Assembly (NCBI GenBank): GCA_024690425.1
Contig: JAILCT010000024.1
Span: 1-5,446, forward strand
Origin: Lachnospiraceae bacterium
GTDB taxonomy: Bacteria; Bacillota_A; Clostridia; Lachnospirales; Lachnospiraceae
DNA: 5,446 nt
Reading direction: 5' to 3'
In this document: piece after piece, positions 1 to 5,446 of the stretch
How the letters are laid out: each line of letters starts with the position of its first letter
Position numbering within the stretch: the first letter of the stretch is position 1
Made by a program: the position numbers and the translations under genes
The notes under the pieces: model-generated
What the model was told of the DNA's origin: nothing
Seen by the model: the letters and a program-made list of their open reading frames with translations, nothing else
Databases searched by the model: none

Positions 1-849
1 CTTGCATACGAGCCTTCCCTCAACTTCAGGGTCTTCTATGGTCCAGTCACTTACCTCGAATACAACTTCACCGGGTCTTGACACATGCTCGGGATACCGG
101 TTCTCTATCGACCTTCCGACCATGGCCTTTATTATCCTGTCCTCATCAACCTTGCCTGCTTCAACCTCGTAATTTTCAACTGTCTGTCCGTCCCTTATGA
201 CCGTTACCGCATCCGATATCTTCGCGATCTCGTTTAACTTATGGGAGATCATGATGCAGGTTATGCCGTTGCTCTTAAGCTCTAACATCAGGTTAAGAAG
301 GTTTTCAGAATCATCCTCATTAAGTGCCGATGTGGGCTCATCCAGTATGAGGAGCTTCACATTCTTTGACAGAGCCTTTGCTATCTCAACAAGCTGCTGC
401 TGACCTACTCCCAAGTGCTTTATAAGGATATCCGGGTCAAGGGTAAGTCCCACTCTCTTAAGTATCTCCCTGGTCCTCCTTCTCTCCTCGTCCCAGTCTA
501 TAAGACCTTTCTTTGTTATCTCGTTTCCGACGAAGATATTCTCTGTGATCGAGAGCTCAGGGATCATCGTAAGCTCCTGGTGGATTATTCCTATGCCTGC
601 GCTTTCCGATTCCTTGATGTTTTTAAACCTCATCTCCTTACCCTGGTAGAAGATATCTCCGTTGTACTCACCGTACGGGTACACTCCCGAGAGAACCTTC
701 ATAAGGGTTGACTTTCCGGCTCCGTTCTCCCCGCATATGGCATGTATCGTTCCCCTGCGGACTTCTAAGGTGACCTCATCGAGCGCCCTTACTCCGGGGA
801 ATTCTTTCGTTATTCCTTTCATCTGAAGGATAAAGGGATTGTTATCCAT
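1..849 (-). CDS. mmsA: CUT2 sugar ABC transporter ATP-binding protein, XylG/GguA/MmsA type (partial, N-terminal 283 residues)
   Basis: This cytoplasmic ATPase would power monosaccharide import through a CUT2 permease. The reading frame is open from the ATG at 849 to the window edge, so the 3' part is missing. Visible is the first nucleotide-binding domain: Walker A GENGAGKST (residues 40-48), Q-loop IIHQEL (Q91), an ABC signature of the form LGVGQQQLVEIAKAL (146-160), Walker B LLILDEPTSAL (166-176) and switch histidine H203 in ISHKLNE. The LGVGQQQ signature and the YPYGEYNGDI stretch (57-66) after Walker A are typical of the XylG/GguA/MmsA subgroup. Family members have two fused ATPase domains and about 500 residues; the second domain would begin near residue 262. 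The start has AGAAAGG 10 nt upstream (860-866). No cognate ribose/xylose-type binding protein gene directly precedes it, although such operons often begin with one. The ATPase class is certain; the symbol within the subgroup is a best guess. Confidence 0.93.
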   Translation of the reverse strand, partial: MDNNPFILQMKGITKEFPGVRALDEVTLEVRRGTIHAICGENGAGKSTLMKVLSGVYPYGEYNGDIFYQGKEMRFKNIKESESAGIGIIHQELTMIPELSITENIFVGNEITKKGLIDWDEERRRTREILKRVGLTLDPDILIKHLGVGQQQLVEIAKALSKNVKLLILDEPTSALNEDDSENLLNLMLELKSNGITCIMISHKLNEIAKISDAVTVIRDGQTVENYEVEAGKVDEDRIIKAMVGRSIENRYPEHVSRPGEVVFEVSDWTIEDPEVEGRLVCK

Positions 850-859
850 AGCCTCACGT

Positions 860-866
860 CCTTTCT
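860..866 (-). promoter_or_regulatory. Shine-Dalgarno site of the ABC ATPase gene
   Basis: On the minus strand AGAAAGG lies 10 nt before the ATG at 849. A weaker GTGAGG lies nearer the start. The site supports this ATG over possible TTG codons further upstream in the same open frame. Confidence 0.6.
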
Positions 867-905
867 TGTTCAAGGCTTTGTTTTCGCTTCCGGGATAAGC
901 ATAAA

Positions 906-933
906 ATAATAATGACGTTTGCGACAGTCACAA
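906..933 (-). promoter_or_regulatory. Candidate promoter of the ABC transporter operon
   Basis: Reading leftward, a -35-like TTGTGA (933-928, four of six consensus bases) is followed after 16 bp by a -10-like TATTAT (911-906, five of six). Transcription would begin near 899, leaving a leader of about 50 nt before the ATG at 849. The spacer and -35 box lie inside a perfect 12-bp inverted repeat, so a regulator bound there would directly affect RNA polymerase. The two tandem palindromes upstream would be centred near -80 and -102, positions suited to an activator. The boxes were matched by eye and the -35 is weak, as is common for activator-dependent promoters. Confidence 0.35.
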
Positions 934-942
934 ACGTCATTA
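910..942 (-). repeat. Perfect 12-bp inverted repeat: operator or intrinsic terminator
   Basis: The arm TAATGACGTTTG (910-921) is exactly complementary to 931-942, with a 9-nt loop. In minus-strand RNA the stem is followed by a U-rich run (TTATTTTAT), so it could terminate transcripts coming from the binding-protein gene that ends at 1028. The stem has only four G-C pairs in twelve, and the U tract is interrupted. Each arm also resembles the upstream palindrome TGACAAATGTCA (9 of 12 bases for 913-924, 9 of 12 for 928-939), which favours a role as a DNA binding site over the candidate promoter. Both roles may coexist. Confidence 0.55.
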
Positions 943-972
943 CTTTATTCAAACAAATATCATCTCTTTTTA

Positions 973-984
973 AGACAAATGTCA
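973..984. promoter_or_regulatory. Palindromic operator-like site, proximal copy
   Basis: The site contains GACA-AA-TGTC (974-983), a perfect palindrome with a 2-bp centre. Its 11-base core GACAAATGTCA recurs exactly 22 bp away at 996-1006. Two helical turns of spacing would place two dimers on the same face of the helix. The inferred ligand is the NarL/LuxR-type response regulator encoded at 2360-3031. Confidence 0.5.
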
Positions 985-990
985 CCCGAT

Positions 991-1010
991 AATATGACAA
1001 ATGTCATATT
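991..1010. promoter_or_regulatory. Palindromic operator-like site, distal copy (9+2+9)
   Basis: AATATGACA (991-999) and TGTCATATT (1002-1010) are perfect reverse complements around a central AA. This is the strongest palindrome in the spacer and has the form ATGACA-N2-TGTCAT. Paired short half-sites of this kind are typical of NarL/LuxR-family regulators. In RNA a 9-bp stem with a 2-nt loop would be strained, so a DNA-level role is more likely than a terminator. Confidence 0.55.
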
Positions 1011-1018
1011 GATCATAA

Positions 1019-1034
1019 GGAGTACCACTACTCC
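1019..1034 (-). terminator. Small hairpin across the stop codon of the family 1 binding protein
   Basis: GGAGTA (1019-1024) pairs with TACTCC (1029-1034) around a 4-nt loop, and the TAG stop at 1030-1028 lies partly within the hairpin. It is followed on the minus strand by TTATGATC, which is not a proper U tract. It may be a weak terminator or a 3' stabilising hairpin, or it may be chance. Confidence 0.2.
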
Positions 1035-2353
1035 CCGCTCAATATCCCCTTTATCTTCCTGTCCTGTATAACCTGCTCCATCCTTATGTTCCCTTCTCCG
1101 GTAAGTATCTCATTCACCGCGTACTCAACCGCACTCTCCGCTTCATCCTGTCCGTAGAAGGCGTACTTGGGCACGGCCGTATCCATGGCATGCAGTACAA
1201 CATCCATGTTTATGTTCTGCGAACCAGGAGCACTGTCCTCAAGCTCCTTCTTAAGCTCCCTCTCAGTTATATCCAGGCAGGGCGACAAGCCTTCCGAATA
1301 CTTGAATATCTCCGACTGGATCGTTTCGTCCGTCGTTAGCATCTTTATGAATTCCCAGGCTTCCTTCTTGTGCCTGCTCTTTGAATACATTCCCACGCAC
1401 AGGGTATCAAGTATGGATGTATTATCCCCCTCCGATCCCGCCGGCATGGTAAGGAAGGTAAGCTCGAAATCCTCATACAGGCTCTCCCGGAGCGGGTTCT
1501 TCACAAAGTCACGGTAACTTGCATAATACATGGGCTGGAAGGCCACGTTCCCCTTCGTAAAATACCTGGCATTGTCCTTATTTCCCTCATTCAGCGAATT
1601 CAGTTCATCAAGGAAGGTAAGGGCCGTCGTTATCTTCGTATCGGCAAAATCACACTCCCGCCCGTCCGTTGAAAAGAGCCTGTTCCCGTTAGCCGCAAAG
1701 GCTTCCTTCCACGTATAATTAACGGTACCGAATACCTCCTTCTTCTCTCCTGTCGCAGAACCTGAAGCGGAATTGACCCTCTTGCATATGTCATAAAAAT
1801 CATCCCAGGTCCAGTTAAGGGAAGGTGTTTCAATACCCTTCTCATCAAGAATTGTTGTGTTTGTGAACATCAGCTCCGGCGCACATTCAAAGGGCAGAAG
1901 GTACTGGGCATCATCGAAGCTTCCGAACCTGTAGGCACTCCTGTAGAATATCTCCTTATTGAAGTCCTTATCCTTATCCACGTAGTCCGTGATATCCTCA
2001 AGGGCCTGCATCTTTATCAGAAGGTCAAAATCCTCGGGCATTACCAGGAAGACATCCGGAGCTTCACCCTTCATGATCTGCTCGGCAAGCCACTCGGTGT
2101 AATCCTCCTTCAAAATGCCCGTCTCGTAGCTTATCCTCACGCCCGGATGGTCCTTCTCAAAGAACTTTATCGCATCATCCGGTATCCTGTGTTCGTATCC
2201 GTTGTGAACACCCCAGTAGCTGTCTGCAAAGACACCTATCTTAAGCTCTGTCCCGGCGCCTGAAGGTATCAGGTCTTTAACACCCGTTGAGAACAAAAGC
2301 GCTGCAAGCAGGAGCAATATGCATATGATGTATTTTGTCCTGTTTCCTCTCAT
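1028..2353 (-). CDS. Extracellular solute-binding protein family 1, membrane-anchored (no lipobox)
   Basis: This 441-residue protein binds a solute, probably a sugar or oligosaccharide, outside the membrane. The N-terminus is basic (RGNRTK), followed by a hydrophobic segment (about 8-23). There is no lipobox: the only nearby cysteine, C11, is inside the hydrophobic stretch, so the segment may be an uncleaved anchor. Family hallmarks include KGEAPDVFLVMPEDFDLL (95-112), WTWDDFYDICKRV (181-193), KGNVAFQPMYY (267-277) and the C-lobe helix KKEAWEFIKMLTTDE (329-343). Length is normal for SBP_bac_1. The start is secure: the regulator's TAG stop is in frame 6 nt upstream, and AGGAG (2357-2361) overlaps that stop. 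Tight linkage to the regulator implies co-transcription. The family usually serves CUT1 transporters with MalF/MalG-type permeases, yet the next gene encodes a CUT2 ATPase, so it could be a sensor component. The ligand cannot be read from the sequence. Confidence 0.9.
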   Translation of the reverse strand: MRGNRTKYIICILLLLAALLFSTGVKDLIPSGAGTELKIGVFADSYWGVHNGYEHRIPDDAIKFFEKDHPGVRISYETGILKEDYTEWLAEQIMKGEAPDVFLVMPEDFDLLIKMQALEDITDYVDKDKDFNKEIFYRSAYRFGSFDDAQYLLPFECAPELMFTNTTILDEKGIETPSLNWTWDDFYDICKRVNSASGSATGEKKEVFGTVNYTWKEAFAANGNRLFSTDGRECDFADTKITTALTFLDELNSLNEGNKDNARYFTKGNVAFQPMYYASYRDFVKNPLRESLYEDFELTFLTMPAGSEGDNTSILDTLCVGMYSKSRHKKEAWEFIKMLTTDETIQSEIFKYSEGLSPCLDITERELKKELEDSAPGSQNINMDVVLHAMDTAVPKYAFYGQDEAESAVEYAVNEILTGEGNIRMEQVIQDRKIKGILSGE

Positions 2354-2356
2354 CTG

Positions 2357-2361
2357 CTCCT
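2357..2361 (-). promoter_or_regulatory. Shine-Dalgarno site of the family 1 binding protein, overlapping the regulator stop codon
   Basis: AGGAG is embedded in TAGGAGCAGATG, so the regulator's stop codon overlaps the ribosome site of the next gene. The spacing to the ATG is only 3 nt; GGAGAA slightly upstream could also contribute. The arrangement suggests translational coupling. Confidence 0.55.
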
Positions 2362-3031
2362 ATTCTCCGCCTCTAAGGCTCGCCACATCCGACTGGACAG
2401 CCCATATGGCAAGCTGGGTCCTGTTCCTAAGGCCAAGCTTCAGAAGGATATTGCTTAAGCTGTTTCTTATCGTCCCCTCCGAAAGATTAAGCTTGGCTGC
2501 TATCTCTTTATTGGAGTCACCCTGCACGATACAGTCTATTATCGCCCAATCGCCCTCTTTAAGTTCCTTAACGTAATCCTCTTCAACGCTCACAAGCTTC
2601 TGGGTCCTTGCCATATCCGCAAAGAGCCTTAAAACCTTATTTGTGATATCATCATTGATTATCGCCATTCCGCTATAGACCTTGCGGATCGATTCCGTCA
2701 GTTCCTCAAAGGATATCCCCTTAAGGAGGTAGCCGCTGGCCCCGTTCTTTATGGCATTTATAACATACTCATCATCATCAAAGGTCGTGAGTATGATGAC
2801 TTTGATCTCAGGGCAGTTCTCCTTGATTATCTTGGTGCACACAACCCCGTCCATCTTGGGCATACGGACATCCATAAGGACTATATCGGGCTTCTTTTCC
2901 CTGACACTCCTTATGACTTCGGTCCCATTTGATACGGCATCCGTCACTTCAAAATCATCCACCCCGTCAAGCATCATCTTAATGCTCTGTCTCATAAGCT
3001 CCTGGTCATCCGCTATCAATATCCTGATCAT
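2360..3031 (-). CDS. NarL/LuxR-family response regulator
   Basis: This 223-residue cytoplasmic transcription factor is presumably phosphorylated by the kinase encoded just upstream. The receiver domain covers about residues 1-120: acidic pocket D8/D9, phosphoacceptor D54 in VLMDVRMP, T82/T83 in LTTF and K104 in YLLKG. The LuxR-type helix-turn-helix covers about 156-214, with SNKEIAAKLNLSEGTIRN (173-190) and a KLGLRNRTQLAIWAV end. The usual LTxRE opening of this domain is replaced by LKEGD. Length is normal for the family. The ATG is secure: an in-frame TAA lies 6 nt upstream, and GGAAGGAAG (3042-3050) lies about 10 nt upstream. Likely targets are the tandem palindromes at 973-1010 before the ABC operon; this is inference from proximity and site symmetry. 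Confidence 0.95.
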   Translation of the reverse strand: MIRILIADDQELMRQSIKMMLDGVDDFEVTDAVSNGTEVIRSVREKKPDIVLMDVRMPKMDGVVCTKIIKENCPEIKVIILTTFDDDEYVINAIKNGASGYLLKGISFEELTESIRKVYSGMAIINDDITNKVLRLFADMARTQKLVSVEEDYVKELKEGDWAIIDCIVQGDSNKEIAAKLNLSEGTIRNSLSNILLKLGLRNRTQLAIWAVQSDVASLRGGE

Positions 3032-3041
3032 TGTCCCTTAA

Positions 3042-3050
3042 CTTCCTTCC
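3042..3050 (-). promoter_or_regulatory. Shine-Dalgarno site of the response regulator
   Basis: GGAAGGAAG ends 10 nt before the ATG at 3031. A second purine run, AAGGGA (3034-3039), is too close to the start to be ideal. The site directly follows the intergenic hairpin at 3058-3095, which leaves it single-stranded. Confidence 0.55.
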
Positions 3051-3057
3051 TTTCTTC

Positions 3058-3095
3058 GTCATAAGGGGTACCGCTTGCGGTGGAATCCTTATGAC
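3058..3095 (-). repeat. Imperfect 38-nt hairpin between kinase and regulator genes
   Basis: GTCATAAGG (3058-3066) pairs perfectly with CCTTATGAC (3087-3095). Inside is a second perfect stem, ACCGC (3070-3074) with GCGGT (3077-3081), separated from the outer stem by an asymmetric internal loop of 3 and 5 nt. It fills the middle of the 75-nt gap between the two genes and has no U tract after it; the purine-rich ribosome site follows instead. It therefore does not look like a terminator. It may be an mRNA stability or processing element that sets the kinase-to-regulator ratio. No promoter is evident in the gap. Confidence 0.5.
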
Positions 3096-3106
3096 TGTTC
3101 TAAGTT

Positions 3107-4450
3107 CTAAATGCTGCTTCTCTCTTGCCCCCATCTTATAGGCATCTGTGCCCTTACTCTGAATCCATCGCTTCCGTCAATATAGAGGCTTCCGCCAAGC
3201 ATGTTTAAGCGCTCCTCCATATGGGTCAGTCCGAATCCCTTTTTAGGGTTTGTGCTTCCGGATCCGTTATCCTTAATTTCTATCGTAAGCATGTTGTCTT
3301 CGCTTCTCTTTATATCTATATTTATATTCGATGCGTTGCCGTGGCTTATCGCATTTGTGATGCTCTCCTGTATGGTACGGTATATGGTCTCCTCCTCCGT
3401 CTCATCGAAGGAATCGCTCAGCTTACCCTGACAGTGATAATCGATATTTACACCGGTGGACCGCCCCATCTCATCTATGAGCTTCTCGATCGCTTCATCC
3501 AGGGGAAGCTTCTCGAGTGCATCGGGCCTTAGCGCCTTCACCGACTGTCTGACATCAGTCATCCCGGTCCTTGCCACCTCGGCTATGGCTCCAAGCTGGG
3601 TCTTCACAAGGTCCCTGTCCTTATCAAACATCATGAGACAGGCATCAAGGCCAGTGACTATTCCGGTCAATGAGTGTCCTATGGTATCGTGGATCTCCCT
3701 TGCAAGCCTGTTCCTCTCTGCCGTCTGTGCCATAAGGGCCGAGGTTTTCGAATATTCCTCAAGCTTGATATTGGCTTCCTTAAGACTCTCATTGAGCATC
3801 ATGATCCTCTCGTTCTCATTCATGTGCTTCCTTATCTGGTAGAGCATGAAGAGGATAAAGAGGAAGGTATTTAAGAGGCGGCCAATGTTAAGTGCACCCT
3901 TTATAAGGCCCGCGTAATCGGTCCTGTAATAAATAAGATAATCATCTATCGATATCCGCTTGAGCCAGAAATTAAGTACCGAAGAATCAAGCACCAGGTA
4001 GCTGACACCAAGGGCAATGATGGCGATGGTCCTGTCCCGCCTGTTCATCCGGTTTCTCATAAGGTCTGCAAATACCATTAAGAACATGCCCGTGTAAGAA
4101 AAGCCCGTAAGCTCCGATATCCAGATCACGGTCATCGTTTCAAGGCAGAGCTTGATCACAAGATTTGTCCCCTTCTCATCCGTTATTGACAAAAGCAGAA
4201 CAAGGCACAGATACAGGATTGCCACCATTATTATCGTATTAACGGGCAAAGCCGGTATGGCCTCTGTCTGTGTGAGAAACGACAGGGCACTCCTCTCGTG
4301 CACTATGCCTGCTGACGATCTCGAAATGATCAAAAGCACAAAGACCAGTATCCAGAAGTTAAGATGCATCATAGACTCCATAAGGACCGACTGGCCGGTC
4401 ACCGCTGCTCTTTTGTTGTCTGACTTTTCCTTAACCTTACTCACTGCCAT
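3107..4450 (-). CDS. Sensor histidine kinase, DesK/NarL (HisKA_3) type, six predicted membrane helices
   Basis: This 447-residue membrane protein would autophosphorylate and pass phosphate to the regulator encoded next. Six hydrophobic helices are visible at about 30-48, 70-89, 98-114, 118-132, 141-158 and 188-205. Charged loops (KVKEKSDNKR at the N-terminus; RNRMNRRDR at 132-140) put both termini inside. A charged linker (about 206-245), probably coiled coil, leads to HisKA_3 with H254 in REIHDTIGHSLTG. The ATPase domain has N-box N366 in QESITNAISHGNAS, DNGSG (394-398) and GFGLTHMEER (405-414). External loops are short (about 49-69 and 159-187), with no recognisable ligand domain, so sensing probably needs a partner; the binding protein whose gene overlaps by 10 nt is the obvious candidate. 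The start is secure: an in-frame TAA lies 12 nt upstream, and AAGGAA (4453-4458) is just ahead of the ATG. Confidence 0.94.
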   Translation of the reverse strand: MAVSKVKEKSDNKRAAVTGQSVLMESMMHLNFWILVFVLLIISRSSAGIVHERSALSFLTQTEAIPALPVNTIIMVAILYLCLVLLLSITDEKGTNLVIKLCLETMTVIWISELTGFSYTGMFLMVFADLMRNRMNRRDRTIAIIALGVSYLVLDSSVLNFWLKRISIDDYLIYYRTDYAGLIKGALNIGRLLNTFLFILFMLYQIRKHMNENERIMMLNESLKEANIKLEEYSKTSALMAQTAERNRLAREIHDTIGHSLTGIVTGLDACLMMFDKDRDLVKTQLGAIAEVARTGMTDVRQSVKALRPDALEKLPLDEAIEKLIDEMGRSTGVNIDYHCQGKLSDSFDETEEETIYRTIQESITNAISHGNASNINIDIKRSEDNMLTIEIKDNGSGSTNPKKGFGLTHMEERLNMLGGSLYIDGSDGFRVRAQMPIRWGQERSSI

Positions 4451-5430
4451 CTTTCCTTGTTATAACTGTCTATGTTCTCGGTAGAGACTATATCAACCGG
4501 AACGATAATGGTCTTCTCGGTATCCTTACCTTCAAATATATCATAAAGGACCGAGGCCGCCCTCTCCCCGATCCTTGTCGGGAACTGGACCGCCGACGCC
4601 CTCATAAGGCCCTCGTCTATAAGTGATTTAGCATCCGGAGATGCATCAACCCCGTAGACATTGACTTTGCCTGCAAGATCCTTGGTCTTAAGGGCTGCGA
4701 CCACGCCTGCTGCCGCAAGGTCATTAAGGCAGAAGACCGTGTCAAAATCATGGCCTTCGTCAAGGTATTCAAGCATGCGGGGCATCGCTATCTCGTACTG
4801 GCCCTCGCACTCGATCTGATCAAGCACTTCATAGCCCGGATGTCCTGCCACCGTATCTATAAAGCCCGCAACCCTGTTGCTTCCTGAAGCAGTCGCCTCA
4901 TGGGTAAATACAATGATCTTTCCGCCCTCCTGCTTGTCAAGGACATAATTGCCGATAATGGTCCCGGCATTGTAATTATCGGATACTATCGTACAGTCGG
5001 TAAGGGTCTCATCGCTTATATTGGAATCAACGACGATCACATATACCCCCATGGCCTTGGCCCGCCTTAGCACATCCGTAAGGCCGTCTATATCAACGGG
5101 CGTTACGATAAGGGCCGATATCCCCATATCGAGCATTTCCTCTATCTGCTGATTCTGTCTTGCAACATCAAGACCCGGGTCCCGCAGGATTATCATATCT
5201 CCCTCCGCCTCAACGCGGACGCGGATCTGCTCATTGATTATCTTAAAGAACTCGTTGTTCATGGTCATGTAGCTTGCCCCGATGAGCCTGGCCCCTTCCT
5301 TCTGCGAAAAGGAAAAATCCCTCTTGTGCACGATCGCATAAAAGAGGGCAATAAGAATAAGCGGGTACACTACCCGCACTATATTTCTGTATAAATGAAA
5401 CGGGGGGACGGTTCCTCGGTTCATTTTCAT
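4441..5430 (-). CDS. Membrane-anchored ribose/galactose-type substrate-binding protein (Peripla_BP_4), probable sugar sensor
   Basis: This 329-residue protein has a single N-terminal hydrophobic helix (about 17-34) and an extracellular binding fold related to RbsB, MglB and LacI cores. No cysteine or lipobox follows the helix, so it should stay as a membrane anchor. Family landmarks are GASYMTMNNEFF (51-62), ARQNQQIEEML (90-100) with ALIVTPVD (106-113), VVDSN (133-137), SDNYNAG (150-156), NRVAGF (185-190), CLNDLAAAGVVAAL (234-247) and VYGVDASPDA (258-267). The missing lipobox and the 10-nt overlap with the kinase gene suggest a sensory subunit rather than a transport receptor. XylFII, which works with LytS, is the closest known precedent. 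The chosen ATG has GAGGT (5437-5441) 6 nt upstream. The frame stays open to the window edge, and an ATG two codons further in is also possible. Promoter and any upstream genes lie outside the window. Ligand unknown; a pentose or hexose is likely. Confidence 0.92.
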   Translation of the reverse strand: MKMNRGTVPPFHLYRNIVRVVYPLILIALFYAIVHKRDFSFSQKEGARLIGASYMTMNNEFFKIINEQIRVRVEAEGDMIILRDPGLDVARQNQQIEEMLDMGISALIVTPVDIDGLTDVLRRAKAMGVYVIVVDSNISDETLTDCTIVSDNYNAGTIIGNYVLDKQEGGKIIVFTHEATASGSNRVAGFIDTVAGHPGYEVLDQIECEGQYEIAMPRMLEYLDEGHDFDTVFCLNDLAAAGVVAALKTKDLAGKVNVYGVDASPDAKSLIDEGLMRASAVQFPTRIGERAASVLYDIFEGKDTEKTIIVPVDIVSTENIDSYNKERWQ

Positions 5431-5436
5431 AAAGCT

Positions 5437-5441
5437 ACCTC
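5437..5441 (-). promoter_or_regulatory. Shine-Dalgarno site of the anchored sugar-binding protein
   Basis: GAGGT lies 6 nt before the ATG at 5430 and decides this start in a frame that otherwise stays open to the right edge of the window. Confidence 0.5.
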
Positions 5442-5446
5442 GCCTT

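Larger units (their letters stand above)
850..1027. other. Regulatory intergenic spacer between binding-protein and ABC genes
   Basis: This 178-bp spacer has no credible coding frame and is clearly more A+T-rich than its surroundings. From right to left it contains the hairpin at the end of the binding-protein gene, two tandem palindromes (991-1010 and 973-984), the 12-bp inverted repeat (910-942) with the candidate promoter, and the Shine-Dalgarno site (860-866). It is the only place in the window where palindromic sites are clustered. Confidence 0.7.

Noticed and set aside
197..711. Plus-strand open frames opposite the ABC ATPase gene
   Set aside because: The minus strand here carries the full set of ABC ATPase motifs in one uninterrupted frame; the plus-strand translations match nothing recognisable.
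1013..1026. Near-identical 14-mer TCATAAGG(A/G)GTACC shared with 3059-3072
   Set aside because: Thirteen of fourteen bases match and both copies are in or at intergenic gaps, but by rough estimate several such pairs are expected by chance in a window of this size, and the flanks differ.
1028..2353. Lipobox missed through a wrong start of the family 1 binding protein
   Set aside because: The preceding gene's TAG stop is in frame 6 nt upstream, so the protein cannot begin earlier, and no later start yields a lipobox cysteine.
3032..3106. Possible internal promoter before the response regulator
   Set aside because: No pair of boxes with acceptable spacing is visible in the 75-nt gap, which is largely taken up by a hairpin and the ribosome site.
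3221..3842. Open frames on the plus strand opposite the kinase gene
   Set aside because: They lie wholly antisense to a gene with clear HisKA_3 and ATPase motifs, have no recognisable domain and are composed of low-complexity Ser/Leu-rich translations typical of shadow frames.
1..5446. CRISPR array, tRNA, rRNA or insertion sequence
   Set aside because: No regularly spaced long direct repeats, no tRNA- or rRNA-like stretches, and no transposase frame or terminal inverted repeats were seen.

Overview
The window holds five genes, all on the minus strand, so the biological order runs from position 5446 down to 1. Base composition looks close to half G+C. ATA and AGG codons are common, Shine-Dalgarno sites are strong and purine-rich, and spacers are short. 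Together with the gene families, this suggests a mid-GC Clostridia member of the Bacillota, most likely a Lachnospiraceae-type gut or rumen fermenter. The taxon is inferred from style and gene context, not proven.

Region 5430-2360 encodes a sugar-sensing module. It begins with a membrane-anchored ribose/galactose-type (Peripla_BP_4) binding protein. A six-helix DesK/NarL-type sensor histidine kinase follows, overlapping it by 10 nt. After a 75-nt gap that contains a long imperfect hairpin comes a NarL/LuxR-type response regulator. Six nucleotides further on (2353-1028) is a second binding protein, of the unrelated family 1 (SBP_bac_1) type. It also has an N-terminal hydrophobic segment without a lipobox.

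Region 1027-850 is a regulatory spacer. It carries two copies of the palindromic core GACAAATGTCA exactly 22 bp apart, a perfect 12-bp inverted repeat built from related half-sites, and a plausible promoter reading leftward.

Region 849-1 is the first 283 codons of a CUT2-family sugar ABC transporter ATPase (XylG/GguA/MmsA type). It is cut by the window edge.

The working model is inference. The LacI-like anchored protein binds a monosaccharide outside the cell and signals through the kinase, whose own extracellular loops are short. The phosphorylated regulator then binds the tandem palindromes and switches on the ABC transporter operon. The second binding protein may be a further sensor input or a transport component. 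Its family normally works with CUT1 transporters, not with the CUT2 ATPase found next to it, which is the least expected part of the locus. Such multi-component sugar-sensing loci have precedents (for example XylFII-LytS), so the layout is a variation on a known theme rather than a wholly new system.
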